Below, one piece after another: positions 45,626 through 54,847 of a stretch of 64,000 bases of DNA. Position numbers and translations under genes: made by a program. Source of the stretch: Mesorhizobium loti R88b (GTDB taxonomy: Bacteria; Pseudomonadota; Alphaproteobacteria; Rhizobiales; Rhizobiaceae); the NCBI RefSeq assembly GCF_013170845.1, contig NZ_CP033367.1:4093001-4157000 (forward strand), written 5' to 3'. The notes under the pieces are model-generated. The model was not told where the DNA came from. It saw nothing but the letters and a program-made list of their open reading frames with translations, and searched no databases. Every line of letters begins with the position of its first letter. The stretch's first letter is position 1.

Positions 45626-47110
45626 ATGCAGGTCACCGAAACGCTCAACTCCGGTCTCAAGCGCGAGATCAAGATCACCGTGCCGGCCGGTGACATGGAA
45701 GCCAAGCTGATGGCGCGTCTGTCAGACGCCAGGAACAAGGTCCGCATCAACGGCTTCCGCCCCGGCAAGGTGCCGGTGCAGCACCTGCGCAAGGTCTACG
45801 GCAAGTCGTTCATGGCCGAAGTGGTCAACGAGATCCTCAACGATTCGACCCGTTCGATCATCACGGGTCGCGGCGAGAAAGCCGCCATGCAGCCCGAAGT
45901 CATCATGACCGAGGACGAGAAAGAAGCCGAGAAGATCCTGGCCGGCGGCACCGACTTCGAATTCCGCCTCAACTACGAGGTCATTCCGGCGATCGAGATC
46001 AAGGATTTCTCCGACATCAAGGTGACGCGCCAGGTGTTCGAGGTGCCGGACACCGAGATCGACGACCAGGTCAAGCGGGTTGCCGAATCGGCGCGCAGCT
46101 ACGAGCCGAAGACGGGCAAGGCCGCCGAGGGCGACCGCGTCAGCATCGACTATGTCGGCAAGATCGACGGCGAGGCCTTTGCCGGCGGTGCCGGCACCGA
46201 CCAGCCGCTGGTGCTGGGTTCCAAGGAGTTCATCCCCGGCTTCGAGGACCAGTTGGTCGGCAGCAAGGCTGGTGACGAGAAGCAGGTCATCGTGACCTTC
46301 CCGGAAAACTACCAGGCGGCGCATCTGGCCGGCAAGGAAGCGACCTTCGACGTCACCGTCAAGGAAGTGTCCCAGCCCGGCGCGCTTGAAATCAACGACG
46401 AGACCGCCAAGAACCTCGGCCTGGAATCGCTGGAGCGCCTGCGTGACGTGGTGCGCGGCCAGATCGAGAACCAGTTCGGCTCGATGACGCGCCAGAAGGT
46501 CAAGCGCCAGCTGCTCGACCAGCTCGACGCGGCCTATTCGTTCGAAGCGCCGTCGAAGCTGATCGAGGCCGAGTTCAACAACATCTGGGCGCAGGTCAAC
46601 CGAGACCTGGAAGCCGCCGGCCGCACCTTCGCCGACGAAGAGACGACGGAAGAGGAAGCCCGCGCCGAATATCTGCGTCTTGCCGAGCGCCGCGTGCGCC
46701 TTGGTCTGGTGCTGGCCGAGATCGGGGAGAAGGCCGGCGTCACCGTATCGGACGAGGAGCTGCAGCGTGGCCTGTTCGAGCAGGTTCGCCGCTTCCCGGC
46801 CAACCAGCAGCAGGAAGCCTTCGAGTTCTACCGCAGCAACCCCGAGGCGCTGAATGCGCTGCGGGCGCCGATGTTCGAGGAGAAGGTGGTCGACCACCTG
46901 CTCGGCCTCATCTCGGTCACCGACGTCAAGGTCAGCAAGGAAGAGCTGATGGCCGACGACGAGGAAGCCGAAACCACGACCAAGGCCAAGCCGGCGAAGA
47001 AGGCCGCGGCCAAGAAGGCTGAGGCCAAGGCTAGTGAGGCTGGCGACGATACGGAAGAGCCGAAGAAAAAGGCTGCGCCGAAGAAGAAGGCCGCCAAGGA
47101 CGCTGAATAA
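45626..47110 (+). CDS. tig: Trigger factor
   Basis: A 494-residue ribosome-associated chaperone and prolyl isomerase. The N-terminal ribosome-binding domain contains [20 protein letters not shown] with the signature G-F-R-x-G-K-x-P (near residue 45). The FKBP domain (about 165-250) shows [19 protein letters not shown], and the C-terminal helical chaperone domain follows. The last 50 residues are a Lys/Ala-rich extension ([19 protein letters not shown]). A terminator follows. Confidence 0.96.
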   Translation: MQVTETLNSGLKREIKITVPAGDMEAKLMARLSDARNKVRINGFRPGKVPVQHLRKVYGKSFMAEVVNEILNDSTRSIITGRGEKAAMQPEVIMTEDEKEAEKILAGGTDFEFRLNYEVIPAIEIKDFSDIKVTRQVFEVPDTEIDDQVKRVAESARSYEPKTGKAAEGDRVSIDYVGKIDGEAFAGGAGTDQPLVLGSKEFIPGFEDQLVGSKAGDEKQVIVTFPENYQAAHLAGKEATFDVTVKEVSQPGALEINDETAKNLGLESLERLRDVVRGQIENQFGSMTRQKVKRQLLDQLDAAYSFEAPSKLIEAEFNNIWAQVNRDLEAAGRTFADEETTEEEARAEYLRLAERRVRLGLVLAEIGEKAGVTVSDEELQRGLFEQVRRFPANQQQEAFEFYRSNPEALNALRAPMFEEKVVDHLLGLISVTDVKVSKEELMADDEEAETTTKAKPAKKAAAKKAEAKASEAGDDTEEPKKKAAPKKKAAKDAE

Positions 47111-47135
47111 GCTCCCCCATTTGATGGAATCGACG

Positions 47136-47161
47136 AAGGCCGCCCTTGAGGCGGCCTTTTT
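47136..47161 (+). terminator. Rho-independent terminator after tig
   Basis: AAGGCCGCC, loop CTTGA, GGCGGCCTT is followed by TTTC, 26 bp after the tig stop. Confidence 0.92.
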
Positions 47162-47274
47162 CGTTGCGAAACTGCAACAGCCGGTTGCCTTCGCGGGAGG
47201 TGGCACTTGGCGACACCATGCGTTGATCATTATCTGCGCTTGTGCTGCAAACCGTATGGTTCTTGGAGGGGGCG

Positions 47275-47799
47275 TTGAGCTTATTCTTTGAAACGGGGCG
47301 GGCCGTCGCCCTGGCGCTCGTTCTGACCTTCTCCTGTGATATTGCCCACGCCGACGCGATTGCCGGCGACTGGCGCTTCGGCACGGGCGATGACGGCCTC
47401 GTCACCGCGTCGCTTCATGCCACCAACAAACTGATCACCGGCGGCGGGGCGTTGAGCTATAGCCCGGTCCTGACCATTGCCTGCCGGGCGGCCGGCGAAC
47501 CGCGCTGGACCGAATGGCTGGAATTGAATGACGCGGTTTCGGCCAGCCGCAAGATCACCATGTCGGTCACTGTCAATGGTGGCGGCAAGTTTGATGAAAG
47601 TTGGTCTGTCGGTCCGCGCGGCAGGGTTCTGGTGCGCGACGGCGGCGACGGAATCAAGCGCCTTGTCTCCGCAAGCGAGCTGTCACTTTCCTGGCGGTTC
47701 GGATTGTTGTCAGGGCGCGGCCAGGCGGATTTCGACCTTGCCGGGCTTGAAGGGGCGGTCACGCAGATTGCCGGAACGTGCAGGACGGCTCCGCCCTGA
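47275..47799 (+). CDS. Secreted hypothetical protein
   Basis: A 174-residue exported protein with a signal peptide (VALALVLTFSCDIAHADAIAG) and a beta-rich mature part (ITMSVTVNGGGKFDESWSVGP, ELSLSWRFGLLSG). One Cys pair is possible (IACRAAG and GTCRTA). The TTG start at 47275 was chosen because GGAGGGG lies just before it; a GTG at 47242 is in frame. The family is not recognised. Confidence 0.65.
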   Translation: MSLFFETGRAVALALVLTFSCDIAHADAIAGDWRFGTGDDGLVTASLHATNKLITGGGALSYSPVLTIACRAAGEPRWTEWLELNDAVSASRKITMSVTVNGGGKFDESWSVGPRGRVLVRDGGDGIKRLVSASELSLSWRFGLLSGRGQADFDLAGLEGAVTQIAGTCRTAPP

Positions 47800-47811
47800 C
47801 CAGATTTCGCT

Positions 47812-48984
47812 TCAGGCGGCATGCGGCCCCTGAAACCGTTTTCCCGAAAAGACCTCAAGCGCTTGCGGCTTCTCCCCGCCGACGATCCAGTCGGTCAGGT
47901 ATTTGGTGAAGCCAAGGGCGATGGCAAAGCCATGGCCGGTCCAGGCAAACCCATAGATGGTGTTGTGCAATGCAGCCGGCGTGTCGACGATCGGGATGCC
48001 GTCCACCGCGCAACTCTCGACACGGGAAGCATAGACCTTGAGGAAGGAGGACTCGTCGATGAAGGGCAAGGTCGCGATGGCATTGGTGAGGCCGAGCGCT
48101 GTCGAACTGAGCGATCCCTTCCAATGCCCCTTCGGCGTATGGGCGACACTCTGACCGCCTGAAAGCATCAGCGTTCCATCCTGGAGCTGCTTCACCGACA
48201 GCGTGCGGTGGGCATGACCCAGGAGGTGATTGATCTTTTTGCCGTGCGGGTTGGTGACGAACATCATCTGCGGCATCTGGGTGATGACGGGCATGATCTC
48301 TTGCGGCTGGAGGACCGGTTTCAGCAGCGGCAGCACACCGTTGTTGGCCAGGAGAACGAGTTTCTCGCCAACTGGCACGACTTCACCACTCGCCAGCCTG
48401 ACCCCCGTTGCGCTCCCTTTGTCGTGGAGGATTTCGGTGACGCGTGCGCCGGTACGCAGGTTCGCTCCAGCCTTCCGCGCCTGTTTGGCGAATGCCAGCG
48501 TGGCGAAGGTGTGATCGCACACGCCGTCATTCGGGCAATAGACGGAACCGATAAGATCGCCCGACAGTTCCGGCTCACGTTCCAGCGTTTCGTCCCGGTT
48601 GAGAAGCTGGGAAGGAACGCCGAGCGCGTTCTGCACCATGGCCATGGCTTCCATGCTGCCGCGCACTTCATGCTCATGGGCGCCATGGGGGATGTTGAAG
48701 AGATGAAGCCCACCGATCCGGCGGTAGCCAACGCCGCCTTCGAATTGTTCCTGATACTTCGCCCAGAGCGGAAAGCTGACAGTCGCCATCGGCAGTTCGC
48801 GCAAATCTCGGCTGTTTGCACGCACGCCCCGTTCGCCGGAACCACCCGATGCGCCGGCCGCGATGTCGTCGGCCTCAAGCAGCGTGACGGTCTTGCCGGC
48901 CTGCGCCAGTTCGTAGGCGAGACTCGCACCATAGATACCGCCCCCGACGATCACGATTTCAGCCGCGGTGGCCTGTGTGGTCAT
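47812..48984 (-). CDS. FAD-dependent oxidoreductase (DAO family)
   Basis: A 390-residue D-amino-acid-oxidase-type flavoenzyme. The N-terminal dinucleotide motif is IVIVGGGIYGASLAYELAQAGKTVTLLEADD (near residue 10), followed by ASGGSGERGVRANSRDLREL. The C-terminal FAD-contact region is IYGFAWTGHGFAIALGFTKYL. The family oxidises amines, N-methylated amino acids or hydroxy acids; the substrate here is unknown. It lies 114 bp downstream of the gntR gene on the same strand and back to back with the ABC/catabolic operon, so it probably belongs to that pathway. Confidence 0.83.
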   Translation of the reverse strand: MTTQATAAEIVIVGGGIYGASLAYELAQAGKTVTLLEADDIAAGASGGSGERGVRANSRDLRELPMATVSFPLWAKYQEQFEGGVGYRRIGGLHLFNIPHGAHEHEVRGSMEAMAMVQNALGVPSQLLNRDETLEREPELSGDLIGSVYCPNDGVCDHTFATLAFAKQARKAGANLRTGARVTEILHDKGSATGVRLASGEVVPVGEKLVLLANNGVLPLLKPVLQPQEIMPVITQMPQMMFVTNPHGKKINHLLGHAHRTLSVKQLQDGTLMLSGGQSVAHTPKGHWKGSLSSTALGLTNAIATLPFIDESSFLKVYASRVESCAVDGIPIVDTPAALHNTIYGFAWTGHGFAIALGFTKYLTDWIVGGEKPQALEVFSGKRFQGPHAA

Positions 48985-49098
48985 TTTTATCGAGTCCTTC
49001 TCGGATATGTGGTCGTGACAATGGCATGCGGGGGAAGTGCCGTCGGCTCACTTCGATATGAGCGGAGGTGTACGATTATTTTAGCCGGCTTTGCAGTT

Positions 49099-49779
49099 CT
49101 ATTTCAGCAGGTCGACCAGCACATCGAAAGCCGCGTCGATGTCGGCACGGACCGCGATCCGCACCGCCTCAGCATCGCGATTTCGCAGTGCGGCGAACAT
49201 CTCCTGGTGGTGCTCGTTGGCGGTCGAATAGTTCCCTGAATCATGCAGCATGTTGAAATAGGGGCTGATCTGCAGCCACAAATTCTCGATAATGTTGAGA
49301 ATGTTTTCCGAGCCCGCCGCCCGGTAGATGGAGAAATGAAAAGCGTAGTTGGCGCGCAGATAGGATTTGACGTCTCCCGCCGCATTGGCCTGTTCGAGCG
49401 CTACCAAGTGCTGGCCGAGCTGCGCAATGCCCTGATCGTCGATGCGCTCGGCTGCCCATGCGGCGGCGATAGCCTCGATCTCGAAGCGGACATTCCTGAG
49501 GTCTATGAGGCGCGCGCGGCTTAGTGCGGGAATGCCGATCGAGCGGCCTGAAACAACCATCAAGGCATTGGCCGCGGTCAGCCGCCGCAATGCTTCCCGG
49601 ACCGGCATCGGACTGACCTCGAAGGCGTCGGCCAGGCTTTGCACCGTGACCATCTCGCCCGGCACGATGCTGCCGTCGAGGATTAGTTCGCTGACATGGC
49701 GATAGACCCTGTCCTGCAAGGTCTCTCTGGACAGGGGCGCGATCTCGACCCCCTGTTTCCTGAACGCCGCTCCAGCCAT
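49099..49779 (-). CDS. GntR-family transcriptional regulator (FCD domain)
   Basis: A 226-residue regulator. The N-terminal winged helix-turn-helix (LQDRVYRHVSELILDGSIVPGEMVTVQSLADAFEVSPMPVREALRRL) is typical of GntR, and the C-terminal all-helical FCD domain binds a metabolite (NVRFEIEAIAAAWAAERI, then ANYAFHFSIYRAAGS, then NEHHQEMFAAL). It is divergent from the ABC operon and most likely controls it, with release by a pathway intermediate. GGAGG precedes the ATG. Confidence 0.9.
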   Translation of the reverse strand: MAGAAFRKQGVEIAPLSRETLQDRVYRHVSELILDGSIVPGEMVTVQSLADAFEVSPMPVREALRRLTAANALMVVSGRSIGIPALSRARLIDLRNVRFEIEAIAAAWAAERIDDQGIAQLGQHLVALEQANAAGDVKSYLRANYAFHFSIYRAAGSENILNIIENLWLQISPYFNMLHDSGNYSTANEHHQEMFAALRNRDAEAVRIAVRADIDAAFDVLVDLLK

Positions 49780-49901
49780 CTCCCATCAACCTCCCCGCGC
49801 AAAGTCCTGCGCGACAACCCGTATCCGGAATGCAGGGTTCCGGCTGTCGCGTCAAGCGTCCGCGCATGCCGCTCTGCCGTCAAGCCATTTTATCATTGAT
49901 C

Positions 49902-49911
49902 TTTGATCAAA
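49902..49911. promoter_or_regulatory. Candidate GntR operator
   Basis: TTTGATCAAA is a perfect 10-bp palindrome in the 220-bp gap between the regulator and the substrate-binding protein gene. A second TTGATC lies 5 bp to the left, giving a direct repeat. Short AT-rich palindromes are usual for FCD-type GntR proteins. Confidence 0.4.
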
Positions 49912-49999
49912 TGCTGATACGGTCGGCGACATCGGATGGCGAGGGCTACGTTTCGTGCCTTCGGGAGGCATTCGGTCGTTCGTATCGGGAGGAATTCAC

Positions 50000-51127
50000 A
50001 TGGGTATCGGATCGAAAGTCCGGCGGCTCACGCTGCTGGCGGGCATGGCTGCTTGCGCCTTTGGCATATCGGCCGGGCAAGCCGCCGAAAAGCACAAGAT
50101 TTTTCTCAGCATGAGCTATATCGGCAATGATTGGCAGGCGGAGGCGGCAAACATGGTCAAGGCCATGGCCGCCCACAAGAGCCTTGCCGACAAGGTCGAC
50201 CTGCAGGTCCAGGTCGCCGGGCCCAACGCGCAGCGCCAGATCCAGCAGATCAATGCCATGGTGCAAAGCGGCGCCGAGGCGATCGTCGTCTATCCAATCT
50301 CGCCGACCGCACTCAACCAGGTGGTGAAGAATGCCTGCGACAAGGGCGTGAAGGTCTTTGCCTACGACGCCGAGATCACCGAACCTTGTGCCTACAATGT
50401 CCATATTGACCAGTTGGAAGCGGGCAGGGTGACCGCCGAATGGCTGGTCAAGAAGCTCAACGGCAAGGGCAACATCATCGCCATCACCGGTGTTCCCGGA
50501 ACATCCGTCGACGACCAACGGACCAAGGCCGCCAAGGAAGTCTTTGCCAAATATCCCGACATCAAGATTGTCGGCGAGGCTGTCGGCATGTGGAGCCAGG
50601 CGGTCGCGCGCACCGAGCTCTCCAAGATCCTCGCCACGCGCAGCTGGGGCGATATCAACGGGCTGTGGATGCAGGTCGGCTGCTTCACCGCCAACTCGCT
50701 GCAACTCGAGGCCGGCAAGAAGACCAGCGAACTTCTGCCTTGCGCCGGCGAAGGCTCCAATGGCGGCCGCATCCAGATGCTGCCGGAGGGCACCGACGTC
50801 GAAGGTGCGGCTCCCCCCTATGCACCGGCGGGCGCGCAGCGCATTTCCTATGCCTCGCCGCCTTACTCCGGGGCGCTGGCGCTGAAGCTTGCCGTCGAGG
50901 CGATCGAAGGCAAGGATGTGCCCAAGACCACGATCCTGCCGCTGCCGCTCGTCACCAATGAGACGATCAAGCTGTGCGATGAAGGCACCTGGGCGGAGAT
51001 GAAGGCCGGCTGCAACGTCTTCAAGCCGTCGCTGGTTTCCAACCCCGGCTGGTTCGCCTCGATCTTTTCCGATCAGACGCCGGAGATCGGCCTCAACGCG
51101 GCGCTTGTCGGGCAACCGGAGAACTGA
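50000..51127 (+). CDS. Ribose-type ABC transporter substrate-binding protein
   Basis: A 375-residue periplasmic protein of the sugar-binding type (Peripla_BP_4). It has a signal peptide (LTLLAGMAACAFGISAGQAAE) and the core motifs FLSMSYIGNDWQAEAANMVKAMA, NAQRQIQQINAMVQSGAEAIVVYPISPTALNQVV and IAITGVPGTSVDDQR. The segment GVKVFAYDAE lines the ligand pocket in this family. GGGAGG precedes the ATG. It is the first gene of the catabolic operon. The ligand is probably a sugar, polyol or sugar acid. Confidence 0.88.
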   Translation: MGIGSKVRRLTLLAGMAACAFGISAGQAAEKHKIFLSMSYIGNDWQAEAANMVKAMAAHKSLADKVDLQVQVAGPNAQRQIQQINAMVQSGAEAIVVYPISPTALNQVVKNACDKGVKVFAYDAEITEPCAYNVHIDQLEAGRVTAEWLVKKLNGKGNIIAITGVPGTSVDDQRTKAAKEVFAKYPDIKIVGEAVGMWSQAVARTELSKILATRSWGDINGLWMQVGCFTANSLQLEAGKKTSELLPCAGEGSNGGRIQMLPEGTDVEGAAPPYAPAGAQRISYASPPYSGALALKLAVEAIEGKDVPKTTILPLPLVTNETIKLCDEGTWAEMKAGCNVFKPSLVSNPGWFASIFSDQTPEIGLNAALVGQPEN

Positions 51128-51229
51128 GTCTCAAGCCAAATCGCGACGATGCGCTGACGTCTTGTCCGCGCATCGTCGATCCGCGCCAATGCGTGGCGTC
51201 CAAAAGTGTGCAGCCCGGCGATCGAGGAC

Positions 51230-52762
51230 ATGACAGAACACTCCGCGCTTCCCGCCATCGAGATCGACGGCATCGGCAAGGCGTTCGGCCCGACCGTCGC
51301 GCTCGACAGCGTGTCGTTCCGCATCGCGCCCGGCAGCGTCCATGCGCTGCTGGGGGAGAATGGCGCCGGCAAGTCGACGCTGGTGAAATTGTTGTCCGGA
51401 CTGGTGCGGCCGAGTAGCGGCCATATCAGGGTCTTCGGCAAGGAGATCGGCTACGGCGCGCCGCGCACGGCACATGCTTTGGGCGTGCAGACGGCGTTCC
51501 AGGAGATGACCCTGGTGCGCGACCTCTCGGTCCTCGACAACATGCTTTTGCCCTATGCTCCCTTCGGCATTTCCGGCCTGATCCGCCGCGGTGCTGCCCG
51601 CAAGGCGGTCCGCCGCCACATCGACGAGCTCGGTTTTTCCGTCGATCTCGACGCGGAGGTCAGCGAGCTCGAGCTTTCGGTGCGCCAGAAGATCGAGATC
51701 GCGCGCGCCGTCTATCGCAAGCCGCGCATCCTTTTGCTCGACGAGCCGACCTCGACGCTCGCCGGCCGCGACGTCGAGTGGCTGGGCGACATCATCGCCA
51801 GACTGAAGGCTGTGGGCACGACCATCGTCTTCATCACCCATCGCATGCGCGAGGTGCGCACCTTTTGCGACACGCTGACGATCCTGAGGAACGGCCGCCA
51901 CATCGTCACCGCGCCGGTTGCCGATGTCACCGATGGCGACGTCATCGAAAAGATCATCGGCCGCAGCATCGAGCAGACCTTTCCGCCCAAGCCCGATAGT
52001 GCCCAGGCCTTCGGTCCGCCGGTCCTCGGCGTGCGCAACCTCAAAGTCGGGCGCAAGCTGGACGGCGCGAACTTCGACCTGCGCCGGGGCGAGATCCTCG
52101 GTATTGCCGGACTGCAGGGGATGGGCCAGCAGGACCTGTTCCTGGCCTGCTTCGGCATGGCCGAGATCACCCGTGGCGACGTCCTAGTCGATGGCCGCAA
52201 GGTCTGGCTCGGCTCTCCGGCTGACGCCTTGCGACCCAACATGGCCATCGGCCTGGTGCCCGAGGACCGCAAATCCGAGGGCCTTTTCCTGAAACTGTCG
52301 GGCAGCCAGAACGCCACTTTGCCCGTTGTTTCGCGCTTCACGCGGTTCGGCCTTGTCGATGCGGCGGCCGAGACCCGCTCGGTCGAGGAGGCATTCGCCA
52401 CCGTCGAGGTCGACCGCCGCGCGCTGTGGACGCGGGCCGGTGCGTTTTCGGGGGGCAACCAGCAGAAGATCGCCATCGCCAAATGGCTGGTGGCGCAGAG
52501 CCGCATCCTGCTTCTGTTCGATCCGACACGCGGCATCGATGTCGGCACCAAGCATGAGCTTTATGTGATGATGCGAAATTACGTCGCCGCAGGCGGCTCG
52601 ATCCTGCTGCATTCGACCGAGATTCCCGAACTCGTCCACCAATGCGACCGGGTCCTGGTTCTCTATGACGGGGGTATCGCGGCCGAGCTCGAAGGCGACG
52701 CCATCACCGAGCCCGCCATCATGCGCCCGGCGCTCGGCCATGCCGGGGAAGCCGCGGCATGA
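51230..52762 (+). CDS. Ribose-type ABC transporter ATP-binding protein (two NBDs)
   Basis: A 510-residue double ATPase like RbsA. NBD1 is complete: Walker A GENGAGKST (near residue 38), Q-loop TAFQEMTLV, signature-like LSVRQKIEIARAV and Walker B ILLLDEPTSTL. NBD2 is degenerate: Walker A reads GLQGMGQQDL, while the signature FSGGNQQKIAIAKW is intact. Its Walker B reads ILLLFDPTRGID, so the usual D-E pair is F-D. Degenerate NBD2 is common in this subfamily. The stop overlaps the permease start (ATGA). Confidence 0.9.
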   Translation: MTEHSALPAIEIDGIGKAFGPTVALDSVSFRIAPGSVHALLGENGAGKSTLVKLLSGLVRPSSGHIRVFGKEIGYGAPRTAHALGVQTAFQEMTLVRDLSVLDNMLLPYAPFGISGLIRRGAARKAVRRHIDELGFSVDLDAEVSELELSVRQKIEIARAVYRKPRILLLDEPTSTLAGRDVEWLGDIIARLKAVGTTIVFITHRMREVRTFCDTLTILRNGRHIVTAPVADVTDGDVIEKIIGRSIEQTFPPKPDSAQAFGPPVLGVRNLKVGRKLDGANFDLRRGEILGIAGLQGMGQQDLFLACFGMAEITRGDVLVDGRKVWLGSPADALRPNMAIGLVPEDRKSEGLFLKLSGSQNATLPVVSRFTRFGLVDAAAETRSVEEAFATVEVDRRALWTRAGAFSGGNQQKIAIAKWLVAQSRILLLFDPTRGIDVGTKHELYVMMRNYVAAGGSILLHSTEIPELVHQCDRVLVLYDGGIAAELEGDAITEPAIMRPALGHAGEAAA

Positions 52763-54834
52763 GCAGCGTTTCATCCCCCGTTTCCACTGGCTTCGGGCTG
52801 CGCCGCGCGCTGATGCGCAACCGTGGCGCGCTGATTGCCGCCGCCGTGCTGGCGATCCTGCTTTTCATCGTCGACGGGATCAGCGCCGGGCCGCTGACCT
52901 ATTTCGATGTGTCGTTCCTGTCGAGCGGCGGCGCGACCTCGGCGCTGGCGGCGATCGGCCAGACCATTGTCATCCTGTCGGGCGGCTTCGACCTGTCCGC
53001 CGGCGCGGTGATCTCGCTGGTCAATGCCGTGCTGGCATCGAGCATGGACCCGATGGCGCCAGGCGCCAGCATCCTGTTGTGGACAGCGGTCGGCGTCGGC
53101 GTCGGCATGGCGGTGGGTGCCTTCAACGGCTTCTTCATTGCGGTGCTGCGCATGCAGCCGATCGTGGTGACGCTGTCCACCATGTTCATCCTGCAAGGCG
53201 TCACGCTGCTGGTGATGGACAAGCCCGGCGGTTTCGTGTCGCCCGATCTCGGCACCTTCTATCTGGGCGACGCGATCACCGGCTGGCTGCCAATGCCGCT
53301 GGTGGTGATCGGTGTCGTCCTGCTCGCCTGGTTCTGGCTGAAGGGAACCCGTTTCGGCACCGCACTTTATGCCGTCGGCAGCGATCCGGATTCGGCCGCA
53401 GCCGTCGGCATCAATGTCGTTCTGGTGCGCTTTGCCGTCTATGTCATCGCCGGCGGCTGCTACGGCCTTGCCGGCGTCTTCATCAGCGCGCAGACCGGCA
53501 GCGGCGACCCGCTGGTCGGCAATCCCTTGCTTCTGTCGATGTTCGCGGCGGTCGTCGTCGGCGGCACACGCCTTGGCGGCGGGCAGGGTGGTCCGGTCGG
53601 CAGCGTCTTCGGCGCCTTTATCCTGATGATGGTGGTGAACATCCTGCTGGTGCTCAATGTGTCGGCCTACTACGCGACCATCGCGGAAGGCACCATTCTG
53701 GTGCTGGCGGCTCTTGCAGGGTCCTTGTCTCATGCATCCGTGCTTGCCGTGCAGCTGCGCGCGGCGCGAGCCCGGTTCGCCGCCTGGCGCGCCGGCATAC
53801 TGCCCTCGCAGCTTGAGCCGATCGACCGGCGGCTGAAGATCGCCGGGCCGTCGCATGGCCAGCGCGGTCCGGCATCGCCACGCCCGGCGTTCCGCCTGCG
53901 CAATGCCGAGACGCTGCGCTATGCGCTGCCGGCCTATGCCTGCCTGCTCATCGTCGTGATCGTCACCCAAATCTGGCTCGGCCGCGCCATCCTCAACCCG
54001 GGTTATTGGAATTCTTTGCTGGTGTTGTCGTCCTTCCTCGCCGTGCTGGCGCTGGGGCAGGGTACCGTCATCCTGACCGGCGGGCTCGATCTTTCCGTGC
54101 CGTGGACGATCGGTATTTCCGGCATCATCCTGGCCGGCATGGTCAATGGCTCCGATGCTGCCCTTGTCTACGCCTTGCCGGTCGTGCTGGTGATGGCCTG
54201 TGCCATCGGCTTCGCCAATGGGTTCGGCATCGCCTATCTCGGCATCTCGCCGATCGTCATGACGCTTGCCACCAACGGCATCCTGCAGGGCTTCGCGCTG
54301 ATCTATTCGCAGGGAACGCCGGCCGGTTTTTCCTCGCCAATGCTACGCTGGTTCATGACGGCCAAGCTCGGTTTTGTGACGCCGATTGTCCTGCTAATGG
54401 TCGTCTTCGTGGTCGGGGCTGTGCTGCTGCTTGGACGCACGCCGTTCGGCCGCCGGGTCTATGGCATCGGCAACGGACTGCGCGCCGCGCGCCTGTCCGG
54501 CATTGGCGTCGAGCGCACGCTGATACTGGTCTACATGCTGTCGGCCGTTTGTGCTGCTGTTGTCGGCATCATGCTGACCGGGTTTTCCGGTCAGGCGAGC
54601 CTTGGCATGGGCGACGATTATCTCTTGCCGTCGATCGCGGTCGTCGTGGTCGGCGGTGCGCTGATCACCGGTGGGCGCGGCCACTATCTCGGCATGCTCG
54701 GCGGCGTGCTGCTGTTGACGGCGCTGCAGATGCTGCTGGCCGGTACCACGCTTCCCTACGCTACGAGGGCAATTCTCTACGGGCTGGTCGTTCTGGGTGC
54801 CGTCATGGCGCTGCGCGAACGGCGGCTGCAATGA
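52759..54834 (+). CDS. Fused ribose-type ABC permease (two permease domains in one chain)
   Basis: A 691-residue protein with two full RbsC-like permease domains. Domain 1 is about 20-335 (GQTIVILSGGFDLSAGAVISLVNAV, GINVVLVRFAVYVIAGGCYGLAGV) and domain 2 about 385-690 (GQGTVILTGGLDLSVPWTIGISGII, GIGVERTLILVYMLSAVCAAVVGIM). A polar linker of about 50 residues joins them. Most RbsC-type permeases are single-domain homodimers, so this fusion makes an obligate heterodimer in one chain. Confidence 0.9.
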   Translation: MSSVSSPVSTGFGLRRALMRNRGALIAAAVLAILLFIVDGISAGPLTYFDVSFLSSGGATSALAAIGQTIVILSGGFDLSAGAVISLVNAVLASSMDPMAPGASILLWTAVGVGVGMAVGAFNGFFIAVLRMQPIVVTLSTMFILQGVTLLVMDKPGGFVSPDLGTFYLGDAITGWLPMPLVVIGVVLLAWFWLKGTRFGTALYAVGSDPDSAAAVGINVVLVRFAVYVIAGGCYGLAGVFISAQTGSGDPLVGNPLLLSMFAAVVVGGTRLGGGQGGPVGSVFGAFILMMVVNILLVLNVSAYYATIAEGTILVLAALAGSLSHASVLAVQLRAARARFAAWRAGILPSQLEPIDRRLKIAGPSHGQRGPASPRPAFRLRNAETLRYALPAYACLLIVVIVTQIWLGRAILNPGYWNSLLVLSSFLAVLALGQGTVILTGGLDLSVPWTIGISGIILAGMVNGSDAALVYALPVVLVMACAIGFANGFGIAYLGISPIVMTLATNGILQGFALIYSQGTPAGFSSPMLRWFMTAKLGFVTPIVLLMVVFVVGAVLLLGRTPFGRRVYGIGNGLRAARLSGIGVERTLILVYMLSAVCAAVVGIMLTGFSGQASLGMGDDYLLPSIAVVVVGGALITGGRGHYLGMLGGVLLLTALQMLLAGTTLPYATRAILYGLVVLGAVMALRERRLQ

Positions 54835-54847
54835 AAAGGACAGAACG

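Noticed and set aside
51230..54834. Possible sequencing error joining two permease genes
   Set aside because: The linker is an open, polar, normally coded stretch with good third-position GC, and the upstream ATPase is also double, so a real fusion is more likely.
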